Part shown: positions 1-9,011 of the stretch, piece by piece
How positions within the stretch are numbered: the stretch's first letter is position 1
Layout of the letters: every line of letters begins with the position of its first letter
NCBI GenBank assembly: GCA_001023535.1
Contig: CP011020.1
Coordinates: forward strand, 3,175,734-3,239,733
Origin: Pseudomonas chlororaphis
GTDB lineage: Bacteria > Pseudomonadota > Gammaproteobacteria > Pseudomonadales > Pseudomonadaceae
Direction: 5' to 3'
Length of the DNA stretch: 64,000 nucleotides
Notes under the pieces: generated by a model
Databases searched by the model: none
What the model was told of the DNA's origin: nothing
What the model saw: only the letters and a program-made list of their open reading frames with translations
Program-made: the position numbers and the translations under genes

Positions 1-1116
<1,116 letters not shown>

Positions 1117-1214
1117 GAGGTAAATCGTCACGCCAGGCCGTTGACGAACCCACTACGCCGCGCCCGTTTCTTGCATTACACTGGCCGGCGTACATTCCTT
1201 AACCAATCGATGAG

Positions 1215-2687
1215 ATGACCGTGCTCAAAGCACTCAAGAAGATGTTCGGTAAAAGCGAGGCCGAACAGCTCGCGCCTGCCGCCAACGCGCCTGTCCCCGC
1301 CCCGAGCCGTCCCGATGCGCAGCAGCCGCGCCGGACCGCCCCTGTGGCGCAGGAGAAAAAACAGCCGGCGGCGCCATCCGCCGCCAAACCCGTCGCCCCG
1401 GCGCCGGAGAAACCACGCAACGAATCCCCCCGGCCACGCCGTGAACGGGCGCCAAAGCCGCCGGTCGTCGCCTGGAAGCTGGAAGATTTCGTCGTCGCCC
1501 CCCAGGAAGGCAAGACCCGCTTCCATGACTTCAAGCTGGCCCCTGAACTGATGCATGCCATCCAGGACCTGGGATTCCCGTATTGCACGCCCATCCAGGC
1601 GCAGGTGCTGGGCTACACCCTCGCCGGCAAGGACGCCATCGGTCGCGCCCAGACCGGCACCGGCAAGACCGCCGCGTTCCTGATCTCCATCATCACCCAA
1701 CTGCTCCAGACCCCGCCGCCCAAGGAACGCTACATGGGTGAACCGCGGGCGCTGATCATCGCCCCGACCCGCGAGCTGGTGGTACAGATCGCCAAGGACG
1801 CCGCCGACCTGACCAAGTACACCGGCCTGAACGTCATGACGTTCGTCGGTGGCATGGACTTCGACAAGCAGCTCAAGCACCTCGAAGCCCGCCACTGCGA
1901 CATCCTGGTGGCCACCCCGGGCCGCCTGCTGGACTTCAATCAGCGCGGCGACGTGCACCTGGACATGGTCGAAGTGATGGTCCTGGACGAAGCCGACCGC
2001 ATGCTCGACATGGGCTTCATCCCCCAGGTCCGCCAGATCATTCGCCAGACACCGCCGAAAAGCGAGCGCCAGACCCTGCTGTTCTCCGCCACCTTCACCG
2101 ATGACGTGATGAACCTGGCCAAGCAGTGGACCACCGACCCGGCCATCGTCGAGATCGAAGCCGAGAACGTGGCCAGCGAAAACGTCGAGCAACACATCTA
2201 TGCGGTGGCCGGTGCCGACAAGTACAAGCTGCTCTACAACCTGGTCAACGACAACGGCTGGGAACGGGTGATGGTCTTCGCCAATCGCAAGGACGAAGTG
2301 CGCCGCATCGAGGAACGCCTGGTGCGCGATGGCGTCAACGCCGCGCAGTTGTCAGGTGACGTGCCGCAACACAAGCGCATCAAGACGCTGGAAGGCTTTC
2401 GCGAAGGCAAGATCCGCGTCCTGGTGGCCACCGATGTCGCAGGTCGCGGCATCCACATCGACGGCATCAGCCACGTGATCAACTTCACCCTGCCGGAAGT
2501 ACCGGACGACTACGTGCACCGAATCGGCCGCACCGGCCGCGCGGGCGCCGAAGGCGTGTCCATCAGCTTCGCCGGGGAAGACGACTCCTACCAGTTGCCG
2601 TCCATCGAGGCGCTGCTGGGCCGCAAGATCAGTTGCGAAATGCCGCCGACGCATCTGCTGCGTCCGGTCGAGCGCAAGCGCTCCTGA
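1215..2687 (+). CDS. rhlB: ATP-dependent RNA helicase RhlB (DEAD box)
   Basis: This 490-residue DEAD-box helicase unwinds RNA duplexes and in gammaproteobacteria works with RNase E in mRNA decay. Residues 1-90 form a low-complexity Ala/Pro/Arg-rich tail. The helicase core then shows the Q motif near 125, Walker A AQTGTGKT at about 145-152, PTREL at 184-188, DEAD at 258-261, SAT at 291-293 and HRIGRTGR near the C-terminus. The basic N-terminal extension is longer than in E. coli RhlB and typical of Pseudomonas. A strong intrinsic terminator follows immediately. The neighbourhood with the esterase resembles the PA3859-PA3861 region of P. aeruginosa. Confidence 0.95.
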   Translation: MTVLKALKKMFGKSEAEQLAPAANAPVPAPSRPDAQQPRRTAPVAQEKKQPAAPSAAKPVAPAPEKPRNESPRPRRERAPKPPVVAWKLEDFVVAPQEGKTRFHDFKLAPELMHAIQDLGFPYCTPIQAQVLGYTLAGKDAIGRAQTGTGKTAAFLISIITQLLQTPPPKERYMGEPRALIIAPTRELVVQIAKDAADLTKYTGLNVMTFVGGMDFDKQLKHLEARHCDILVATPGRLLDFNQRGDVHLDMVEVMVLDEADRMLDMGFIPQVRQIIRQTPPKSERQTLLFSATFTDDVMNLAKQWTTDPAIVEIEAENVASENVEQHIYAVAGADKYKLLYNLVNDNGWERVMVFANRKDEVRRIEERLVRDGVNAAQLSGDVPQHKRIKTLEGFREGKIRVLVATDVAGRGIHIDGISHVINFTLPEVPDDYVHRIGRTGRAGAEGVSISFAGEDDSYQLPSIEALLGRKISCEMPPTHLLRPVERKRS

Positions 2688-2700
2688 GCCTGCCGCAACA

Positions 2701-2734
2701 AAAAAACGCAGCCCACCAAGGCTGCGTTTTTTTT
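2701..2734. terminator. Bidirectional intrinsic terminator between rhlB and moaE
   Basis: AACGCAGCC-caccaa-GGCTGCGTT forms a perfect stem flanked by A and T runs on the two sides. It can therefore end rhlB transcripts on the plus strand and the convergent moaCDE transcript on the minus strand. Confidence 0.9.
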
Positions 2735-2824
2735 GGCTTCACGTCTTCGCAATTGGACAGGGGCAAGGCTGAGGACGCCTGCTCGCAAACGCGCTTGAAA
2801 GTCACTGCAAGGAAAGGGACCTGC

Positions 2825-3277
2825 TCACGACTTCCAGCGATCCGCCGCCGCATGATCGCTGTCCCGGCCCTCGACCCAGCGCGGGCCGTCGGCGGTGTTT
2901 TCCTTTTTCCAGAATGGCGCGCGGGTCTTGAGGTAGTCCATGACAAAGGCGCAGGCGTCGAACGCCGCCTGGCGATGGGCGCTGGCGGCCGCGACGAACA
3001 CGATCGGTTCGCCCGGCTCCAGCGCGCCGATGCGGTGCAGCACCTCCAGCTTGAGCAGCGGCCAGCGCTGCTCGGCCTCGGTGGCGATCTTGCCCAGGGC
3101 CTTCTCGGTCATGCCCGGGTAGTGCTCCAGGAACATCCCGGACACATCGAGGCCGTCGTTGAAATCGCGCACGTAGCCGACAAAACTGACCACCGCGCCC
3201 ACGCCGACGTTGGCCGCGTGCATCGCATTGACCTCAGCCCCCGGGTCGAACGGCTCGGCCTGTACCCGAATCGCCAT
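2825..3277 (-). CDS. moaE: Molybdopterin synthase catalytic subunit MoaE
   Basis: This 150-residue large subunit of molybdopterin synthase transfers sulfur from the MoaD thiocarboxylate to cyclic pyranopterin monophosphate, giving molybdopterin in the cytoplasm. The active-site segment DYLKTRAPFWKKE contains Lys117 and Lys124/125, and HR at 101-102 is also conserved. Length matches the family. It is the last gene of a moaC-moaD-moaE operon, 3 nt after moaD, and converges on rhlB. Confidence 0.95.
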   Translation of the reverse strand: MAIRVQAEPFDPGAEVNAMHAANVGVGAVVSFVGYVRDFNDGLDVSGMFLEHYPGMTEKALGKIATEAEQRWPLLKLEVLHRIGALEPGEPIVFVAAASAHRQAAFDACAFVMDYLKTRAPFWKKENTADGPRWVEGRDSDHAAADRWKS

Positions 3278-3280
3278 GGT

Positions 3281-3523
3281 TCAGCCTCCGGTCACGGTGG
3301 GGAAAAAGGCCACTTCGTCACCGTCCGCCAGGGGTTCGTCGAGCTGGCACAGGTCTTCGTTGCGCGCGCACATCAGGTTCTGTTCGCGCAGCACGTCGGC
3401 ACCGTCACGGCGGGCGAGCAACGCGCGCACATCCTCGACCGTGGCGAACTCACCGTCGACGGTAACCGCTTCCACGCCCAGCGCTTCCCGATAACGGGCA
3501 AAGAATTTCACGTTGATTTTCAT
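3281..3523 (-). CDS. moaD: Molybdopterin synthase sulfur carrier subunit MoaD
   Basis: This 80-residue ubiquitin-like sulfur carrier is adenylated and thiocarboxylated on its C-terminal glycine and then donates sulfur in MoaE. The protein ends in the required TVTGG, and the FFARYRE start is typical. It overlaps moaC by 4 nt (ATGA), indicating translational coupling, and is followed directly by moaE. Confidence 0.95.
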   Translation of the reverse strand: MKINVKFFARYREALGVEAVTVDGEFATVEDVRALLARRDGADVLREQNLMCARNEDLCQLDEPLADGDEVAFFPTVTGG

Positions 3524-3993
3524 GAGGCGTCCGCCTGGAAATGACCGCTCTTGCCGCCGAGTTTCTCCAGCACGCGCACGCCTTCGATGGTCATGCCGCG
3601 GTCAACGGCCTTACACATGTCATAAATGGTCAGTGCCGCCACGCTGGCGGCGGTGAGGGCTTCCATCTCCACCCCGGTCTGGCCCGACAACTTGCACCGG
3701 GCGACGATGCGCACCCGCTCGTGCCCTTCGGCACTGAGCTCGACCTTGACGCTGGTCAGCATCAGGGGATGGCAGAGCGGGATCAGGTCGCTGGTCTTTT
3801 TCGCCGCCTGGATACCGGCAATGCGCGCCACGGCAAACACGTCGCCCTTGGGATGACCGCCACTGACGATCATCTGCAGTGTCTCGGGCAGCATGCGCAC
3901 AAAGGCTTCGGCGGTGGCCTCACGGAACGTCACGGCTTTGTCGGTGACGTCGACCATGTTGGCGCGACCTTGGGAATCGAGATGAGTCAGCAC
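3520..3993 (-). CDS. moaC: Cyclic pyranopterin monophosphate synthase MoaC
   Basis: This 157-residue enzyme converts 3',8-cyclo-7,8-dihydro-GTP, made by MoaA, to cyclic pyranopterin monophosphate in molybdenum-cofactor synthesis. Key family features are visible: HPKGD with Lys49, LCHPL with His75, the MEALT segment at 110-114, and DMCKAVD with Asp125 and Lys128. It is the first gene of the minus-strand moaCDE operon. MoaA, MoaB and MogA are not in the window. Confidence 0.95.
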   Translation of the reverse strand: MLTHLDSQGRANMVDVTDKAVTFREATAEAFVRMLPETLQMIVSGGHPKGDVFAVARIAGIQAAKKTSDLIPLCHPLMLTSVKVELSAEGHERVRIVARCKLSGQTGVEMEALTAASVAALTIYDMCKAVDRGMTIEGVRVLEKLGGKSGHFQADAS

Positions 3994-4107
3994 AGGGTTA
4001 CTCCTGATCGGGAGTGTCGATTGTAAACCCGTGGGTCAGATTCAGGCACGCCTGATTGTCGCACCTGGGGTGCGCTGTAATGCCCCAGACACCGCACATC
4101 CCCTTTT

Positions 4108-4195
4108 TGGGAGCGGGCTGGCTCGCGAATGCTGTGGGTCAGTTGCTCAATAGGCGTCTGACACCGCGCTTTCGCGGGCAATCCCGCTCACACAG
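4108..4195. repeat. REPIN (inverted pair of REP sequences)
   Basis: Two imperfect inverted REP arms, GGGAGCGGGCTGGCTCGCGA and TTCGCGGGCAATCCCGCTCA, are separated by a variable spacer. Both arms carry mismatches, so this looks like an old copy. It lies between moaC and the PhoH terminator. Confidence 0.75.
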
Positions 4196-4210
4196 GTTTT
4201 TGTACAGCCG

Positions 4211-4242
4211 TAAAAAACCGGGCGGCCTGGAGGCCGTCCGGT
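4211..4242 (-). terminator. Intrinsic terminator of the PhoH-like gene
   Basis: Read on the minus strand, ACCGGACGGCC-tcca-GGCCGCCCGGT (one mismatch) is followed by TTTTTA, 10 nt after the stop codon of the PhoH-like gene. Confidence 0.85.
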
Positions 4243-4251
4243 CTGGTTGGG

Positions 4252-5646
4252 TTACAGGTGGGATTCGGCGTATTCGGCCAGGATCGAGCGCGGTACGCCT
4301 TGCAGGGTGATGTGGACGCCGTTGGGGAAGTCCTTGAAGCGTTCGGTCAGGTACGTCAGCCCCGAGCTGGTGGCGGACAGGTAAGGGGTGTCGATCTGCG
4401 CCAGGTTACCCAGGCACACCACTTTGGAACCGGCACCGGCACGGGTGATGATGGTTTTCATCTGGTGCGGGGTGAGGTTCTGGCATTCGTCGATCAGGAT
4501 CAGGCTTTGCTGGAAGCTGCGGCCCCGGATGTAGTTGAGGGATTTGAACTGCAACGGCACTTTGCTGAGGATGTAGTCGACGCTGCCATGGGTGCTTTCG
4601 TCATCCATGTGCAAGGCTTCGAGGTTGTCGGTGATGGCCCCCAGCCAAGGCTCCATTTTTTCCGCCTCGGTGCCGGGCAAGAAGCCGATTTCCTGGTCCA
4701 GGCCCTGCACGCTGCGGGTGGCGATGATGCGCCGGTAACGCTTGCTGACCATGGTCTGCTCGATGGCGGCGGCCAGGGCCAGGATGGTCTTGCCCGAACC
4801 GGCGGCGCCGGACAGGTTGACCAGGTGAATGTCCGGGTCGAGCAAGGCGAACAGCGCCAGGCTCTGGTAGATGTCGCGAGGCTTGAGGCCCCAGGCCTCC
4901 TGGTGCAACAGGGGCTCCTGGTGCAGGTCGAGGATCAGCAGCTTGTCGTCCTGGATTTCCTTGATCCAGCCGACAAATCCTTGTTCGTCGATGATGAATT
5001 CGTTGATGTGCACCGCCGGCAGGTTGTCGATCAGTTGCACCTGGTGCCAGGTGCGACCGTGATCCTGGCGGGTCTCGACCTTGCTCACCCGGTCCCAGAA
5101 GGAGCCGGTCATGGTGTGGTAGCCATTGGGCAACAACGAGACGTCGTCGACCAGTTGGTCGGTGCTGTAGTCCTCCGCCGCGATCCCGCAGGCGCGGGCC
5201 TTGAGGCGCATGTTGATGTCTTTGGTGACCAACACCACGGCCTGGTCCTTGTTGCGCGCGTGCAGGTCGATCAACTGGTTGATGATGATGTTGTCGTTCA
5301 GGTGTTCAGGCAGCACCAGGTTCGGTTCGGTGCGCTTGCTCATCAGGATCGAGAGCAGGCCCTTGGGACCGCTCTTGCCACGCTGGATCGGCACGCCGAG
5401 CTCGACGTCCTCGGGGGAGGCATCGCCCAGGGTCTTGTCGATCAGGCGGATCGCCTGGCGGCATTCGGCGGCCACGCTGTGATGCCCGCTCTTGAGCTTG
5501 TCCAGCTCCTCCAGCACGGTCATCGGGATGGCGACGTGGTGTTCTTCGAAGTTCAGGAGCGCGTTTGGATCGTGAATCAATACGTTGGTATCGAGTACAT
5601 ACAGGATTGGCTGGTTGGAGGAAGGGCTACGTCCGTGGTCATCCAT
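4252..5646 (-). CDS. PhoH-family ATPase with N-terminal PIN domain (PhoH2 type)
   Basis: The 464-residue protein joins an N-terminal PIN ribonuclease-type domain (about 13-160; acidic residues Asp19, Glu46/47 and Asp143) to a C-terminal PhoH P-loop ATPase. Walker A GAAGSGKT lies at 280-287, and LILIDECQN is the Walker B. PhoH2 proteins in other bacteria show RNA helicase and RNase activity, so an RNA-processing role is inferred rather than proven here. No signal or membrane segment is present. The start is supported by AGGTG a few bases upstream. It is a single transcript with its own terminator. Confidence 0.9.
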   Translation of the reverse strand: MDDHGRSPSSNQPILYVLDTNVLIHDPNALLNFEEHHVAIPMTVLEELDKLKSGHHSVAAECRQAIRLIDKTLGDASPEDVELGVPIQRGKSGPKGLLSILMSKRTEPNLVLPEHLNDNIIINQLIDLHARNKDQAVVLVTKDINMRLKARACGIAAEDYSTDQLVDDVSLLPNGYHTMTGSFWDRVSKVETRQDHGRTWHQVQLIDNLPAVHINEFIIDEQGFVGWIKEIQDDKLLILDLHQEPLLHQEAWGLKPRDIYQSLALFALLDPDIHLVNLSGAAGSGKTILALAAAIEQTMVSKRYRRIIATRSVQGLDQEIGFLPGTEAEKMEPWLGAITDNLEALHMDDESTHGSVDYILSKVPLQFKSLNYIRGRSFQQSLILIDECQNLTPHQMKTIITRAGAGSKVVCLGNLAQIDTPYLSATSSGLTYLTERFKDFPNGVHITLQGVPRSILAEYAESHL

Positions 5647-5984
5647 ACTCGGTCACCTTTGTGGGGGCCATTCGACGCAATACCGTGACAGTGCTGCGCC
5701 TCGAGGTAGCCACCGAATTCACCCGCGAGGGTTCAGGTGAACTGCACACAATCTGGGTCTTGGAAGACGCCACCTGTGTTGCAGGTTTCGGCGGTCTGAC
5801 TTCTTGATACTCCAAAAACCATGACAGGAAAAAGCACTTTGACGCTTTTTTGAAGTTTATTTTTCAGAGTGACGAATAACCCTTGGCGTACCGCCCCCGC
5901 ACCGTTAAAGTCGGAAGTCCGGTTTCCCTGAATGTCCGCCGCAATTTACGCCCCGCCCAATGTTTCCGGGCCTTTTCCAGGTTT
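5647..5984. other. Gene-free stretch between the PhoH gene and the deacetylase
   Basis: Both neighbours read on the minus strand, so this holds the PhoH promoter and the 3' region of the deacetylase. A small hairpin, AAAAAGC-gtcaaagt-GCTTTTT (about 5829-5851), could act as a weak terminator for the deacetylase. No gene or REP is visible. Confidence 0.4.
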
Positions 5985-7124
5985 TCAGCGAAACGCTTCC
6001 TGACAGTCTTCCCAACCGATCCCGCTTTGCGCCGTCTGCGTCACCAGCCACGGCAGCGCCGTCTTCACCCCCTCCTGCTTGGCATTGAAGTTGATCACCC
6101 CATGGCGCCATAACAGCATCAGCGTCAGCGCACGCTGGGCGCTTTGCTCGGGTTTGAGCCGCAAGGTGCTGTCCTGGGGATCGATGTCCCACAGCGCCAC
6201 TTGCAGGCCCTGTTGCCGGAAGAACCCTTCGGCGTCGCCACGGCGTTGGCCCTGGGGCGGACGGAACAGCGGCACGTAGTTCTCCGGCAACTTGCTCTTG
6301 ACCAGGTCGACGCTGCGCCGCACCGAATCCTGCCAGTCCTGCCAATAGCTATGGGAACGGAACTCCCAGCCCTGAACCCCCACGCACTGCCCGGAATACA
6401 AGCTCTGTAGGCCGTTGACGGCGTGCTCCGCCAGCCGCGCCTCGATATCCTTGCCCAACACGAAGAAGGTGCCGTTCATGTTCGACTTGCGCAGGTAATC
6501 CGTCACCCATGGGGTATTGTCCGGCGTCACGTTGGCGCCGCTGTCGAAGGTCAGCAGGAAGAGCCGGTCATGCATGGCTTCGCCGTTGCGCTCGTAATCA
6601 CCGAACCGCGCAATTTCGCTGCTGGTTTGCGGGAAAAGCGCGGCTTTTCGCAGCAGCTCGTCGCGGTACTGGGTGTGGAAGACCTGGCTCGGCCCGGCCC
6701 ATTTGTAATAGAACGAACTCTCATCGAGGTGGAACCTGCGCGCCTCTTCGCGCAGCGTCGCCATGTTCTCGACCAGATAACAGAAGGAGGCATCCTGGTC
6801 GCAACTGCGTTGGGCAAAGTTGTAGTTGTCCAGCAGCCGCTGCCACAACCGGGTACGAAGCGCGTCCACCGCGGCCATGTTGACCGTACGCAGCCCCAGG
6901 TATTGCTTGAGGGCGATTTCATCCATGGCGTCGACGTCCAGCAGCACCCGGGCGAACATCAGGATCTCGGCCCGCGAGGCCACGTCGAACAAGGTCGGGC
7001 TGGTGAGCTGTTCCGGCCAGGTGCTGCGGTCGAGGGTCGCAATGTCGTTGGGCGCGGCGATGACGCTGCAACTCAACAGCCAGGCCGATAACACAAAGGC
7101 GATACGCAAAAGGGATGTCTCCAT
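5985..7124 (-). CDS. Secreted NodB-like polysaccharide deacetylase domain protein, catalytic motifs degenerate
   Basis: The 379-residue protein has an N-terminal signal peptide (about 1-23, cleavage near VIAA). An all-alpha region of unknown role precedes a NodB-type carbohydrate esterase 4 fold at about 185-340. Motif 1 is TFDSG (192-196) instead of TFDDG: the presumed base Asp194 is kept, but the metal-ligand Asp is Ser195. Motif 2 is H258-S-Y-W-Q262, so the second His ligand is Gln. Motif 3 RPPQG (288-292) is intact. Two of three expected metal ligands are thus missing, so activity may be lost or altered. No partner gene is adjacent. Substrate unknown. Confidence 0.75.
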   Translation of the reverse strand: METSLLRIAFVLSAWLLSCSVIAAPNDIATLDRSTWPEQLTSPTLFDVASRAEILMFARVLLDVDAMDEIALKQYLGLRTVNMAAVDALRTRLWQRLLDNYNFAQRSCDQDASFCYLVENMATLREEARRFHLDESSFYYKWAGPSQVFHTQYRDELLRKAALFPQTSSEIARFGDYERNGEAMHDRLFLLTFDSGANVTPDNTPWVTDYLRKSNMNGTFFVLGKDIEARLAEHAVNGLQSLYSGQCVGVQGWEFRSHSYWQDWQDSVRRSVDLVKSKLPENYVPLFRPPQGQRRGDAEGFFRQQGLQVALWDIDPQDSTLRLKPEQSAQRALTLMLLWRHGVINFNAKQEGVKTALPWLVTQTAQSGIGWEDCQEAFR

Positions 7125-7205
7125 AACGAAACCCGCGCCGCATCATAGCTGATCCTGGGGCGACGACTTGTCGGCTCCAACCACTTATCTGGACATACCC
7201 GCTTT

Positions 7206-7301
7206 TGTGGCGAGGGAGCTTGCTCGCGCAGGGCTGTGAAGCAGCCCCAGGAATGCCGGCAACCGCTTCGCGCCCGAGCGCGAGCAAGCTCCCTCGCCAC
7301 A
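7206..7301. repeat. REPIN, GTGGCGAGGGAGC class
   Basis: The arms TGGCGAGGGAGCTTGCTCGCG and CGCGAGCAAGCTCCCTCGCCA are nearly perfect inverted copies. They flank an internal GGGCTG/CAGCCC stem and a spacer. The element lies between the divergently transcribed deacetylase and yaaA. Confidence 0.9.
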
Positions 7302-7420
7302 AGAACATGCGGGTTCCAGACCACAACTCGCATCACACCACCCATCCCCTATTGCCCCTATAGCTGGAGTCCACCCGGACAACCCCCTAGAATCGCCGCA
7401 CCTTTGAAGGAGACGACTAG

Positions 7421-8200
7421 ATGCTGATGGTGATTTCCCCCGCCAAGACCCTCGACTATGAAAGGCCACCGGCCACCGAGCGTTTCACCCAGCCGCAGTA
7501 CCTGGACCACTCCCAGGAACTGATCGAGCAACTGCGCGAGCTCTCGCCGGCACAGATCAGCGAACTGATGCACGTCTCCGACAAGATCGGTGGCCTCAAC
7601 GCCGCACGGTTCGGCAGCTGGACGCCGGCCTTCACCCCGGCCAACGCCAAGCAGGCATTGCTGGCCTTCAAGGGCGACGTGTACACCGGCCTCGACGCCC
7701 AGAGTTTCGGCGAGGCCGACTTCGACTACGCCCAGCAGCACCTGCGCATGCTCTCCGGCCTGTATGGCCTGCTGCGCCCGCTGGACCTGATGCAGCCCTA
7801 CCGGCTGGAGATGGGCACGAAGCTGGCCAACGCCCGGGGCAAGGACCTTTATGCGTTCTGGGGCACGCGTATCAGCGAGTGGCTGAACGAAGCCCTGGCC
7901 GAACAAGGTGACGATGTCCTGTTGAACCTGGCGTCCAACGAGTACTTCTCGGCGGTCAAGCGCAGCGCCCTGAAAGCGCGCGTCATCGACACCGAGTTCA
8001 AGGATCTGAAAAACGGCCAGTACAAGATCATCAGTTTCTACGCCAAGAAAGCCCGCGGTCTGATGAGTCGCTTCGTGATCCAGGAACGCATCAACGACCC
8101 TGCCACCCTCAAGCAATTCGATGTACAGGGCTATCGCTTCAACGCCCAACAATCGAGCCCCGACAAACTGGTTTTCCTGCGCGACCATGCTCCGGAATAA
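7421..8200 (+). CDS. yaaA: Peroxide stress protein YaaA
   Basis: This 259-residue member of the YaaA/UPF0246 (DUF328) family starts with the signature [13 protein letters not shown]. It contains the conserved [20 protein letters not shown] region and the NLASNEYF and [10 protein letters not shown] segments. In E. coli the protein limits free intracellular iron and oxidative DNA damage during peroxide stress, and it binds DNA. The start follows GGAG at a normal distance. It is monocistronic, with a GC-rich hairpin just downstream. Confidence 0.93.
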   Translation: MLMVISPAKTLDYERPPATERFTQPQYLDHSQELIEQLRELSPAQISELMHVSDKIGGLNAARFGSWTPAFTPANAKQALLAFKGDVYTGLDAQSFGEADFDYAQQHLRMLSGLYGLLRPLDLMQPYRLEMGTKLANARGKDLYAFWGTRISEWLNEALAEQGDDVLLNLASNEYFSAVKRSALKARVIDTEFKDLKNGQYKIISFYAKKARGLMSRFVIQERINDPATLKQFDVQGYRFNAQQSSPDKLVFLRDHAPE

Positions 8201-8214
8201 AGCATAACTTTATA

Positions 8215-8235
8215 AGGCCCCCTGATCGGGGGCCT
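8215..8235 (+). terminator. Hairpin after yaaA, probable terminator
   Basis: AGGCCCCC-tgatc-GGGGGCCT is a perfect stem 14 nt past the yaaA stop. No T run follows, so termination efficiency is uncertain. Confidence 0.6.
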
Positions 8236-8353
8236 CGATCAACCCCGTACTTGTCATCTTGCTTCCCCTCCCACTTCGTCAGCTTCATGACGCCAACAAA
8301 TCGTCCACCCCGCAGGCTAACTTTTGTTTCACTCGACACTCGTCAGTTTTTTG

Positions 8354-8390
8354 CGTAGTGGCACACATTTTTTTCTACCGTAGTGGCACA
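8354..8390. repeat. Spaced direct repeat CGTAGTGGCACA upstream of algD
   Basis: CGTAGTGGCACA occurs exactly at 8354-8365 and 8379-8390, 25 bp start to start, with a T-rich spacer. It looks like a pair of protein binding sites. The protein is not known from sequence. Confidence 0.6.
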
Positions 8391-8476
8391 AAACTATCCA
8401 CCCCCGCTAACTCCCCATTTATAAAGGGCGAAACGGCGCGTGATATCAAAATGAAAGCAGTGCCATCTTGGATAAT

Positions 8477-8496
8477 ATTTCGAAAAATTTCGAAAA
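8477..8496. repeat. Tandem 10-bp repeat ATTTCGAAAA upstream of algD promoter candidate
   Basis: Two adjacent perfect copies (8477-8486, 8487-8496) each contain the palindrome TTTCGAAA, in phase with one helical turn. They end 17 bp before the candidate -35 box. Confidence 0.65.
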
Positions 8497-8513
8497 TCGC
8501 GATGAGCGGATCG

Positions 8514-8540
8514 GAACTATGTGAAATCGCACGGCTCATA
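8514..8540 (+). promoter_or_regulatory. Candidate AlgU (sigma-22) promoter of the alginate operon
   Basis: GAACTA (8514-8519), a 16-nt spacer, then TCATA (8536-8540) matches the ECF-sigma AlgU/RpoE consensus GAACTT-N16/17-TCTGA closely. It would give a leader of about 465 nt, comparable to the long algD leader known in P. aeruginosa. This is pattern-based only. Confidence 0.5.
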
Positions 8541-9011
8541 CCACCGGTAACGATTATCGCCGAGCGTGTAGGAGATAACTTACAGGCAACGTCGGACGGA
8601 GTAACCAAGTTGTCACGGCAACTTAGCGAAACGGTCGCCTAATTGGATCCACCCTTAAAGGATGGGAGATAACGCAACATTACTATCCCCAAAAAGGCCA
8701 AGGCTGCGCCCCTACATTGTGCTCACCCGAGCACGGAAGTTTTTGATTTTGTGGGCTTTTCGCCAGAGATCAGAAGTGAAACACCTTTGCACGAGCGTTC
8801 CCGACAACGAGGACTGGCTGCATAACAGGGCAGGTCATAACAACAAGGCCGCTTTGCGCACAACTTGAGTGCAATTATTTAGACACTCGGAACTTAGTAT
8901 GCCTGCACAACGGCATTATGGCGCCTGCATTCCACACTTCCGAGTGCACGATGACCGCTGAACACTATTAACTCCGGCCATTTATTGGCGTGAAAAACAG
9001 AGGTAAATGCG

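Larger units (their letters stand above)
8236..9011 (+). promoter_or_regulatory. Long algD control region and leader
   Basis: About 780 nt without a credible gene precede algD. Its composition is clearly more AT-rich than the flanks, as expected for the long algD regulatory region of pseudomonads. Visible elements are a spaced 12-bp direct repeat (8354-8390), a tandem 10-bp repeat (8477-8496), an AlgU-type promoter candidate (8514-8540), an AlgR-like nonamer CACTTCGTC (8272-8280, 7/9 to CCGTTCGTC), a GGCCATTTATTGGC element (8976-8989) and the algD ribosome site AGAGGT just before 9012. In P. aeruginosa this region binds AlgU, AlgR, AmrZ, AlgB and IHF. That these sites function here is inferred. 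Confidence 0.7.

Noticed and set aside
8259..8642. A 127-codon open frame in the algD control region
   Set aside because: It has no ribosome site, no Pseudomonas codon bias and covers the promoter candidate and repeats. It is more likely noncoding regulatory DNA.
8890..8917. GAACTT at 8890-8895 as the AlgU -35 of algD
   Set aside because: The hexamer is perfect, but the segment 16-17 nt downstream (GGCATT) does not resemble an AlgU -10. The 8514-8540 site fits both boxes better.
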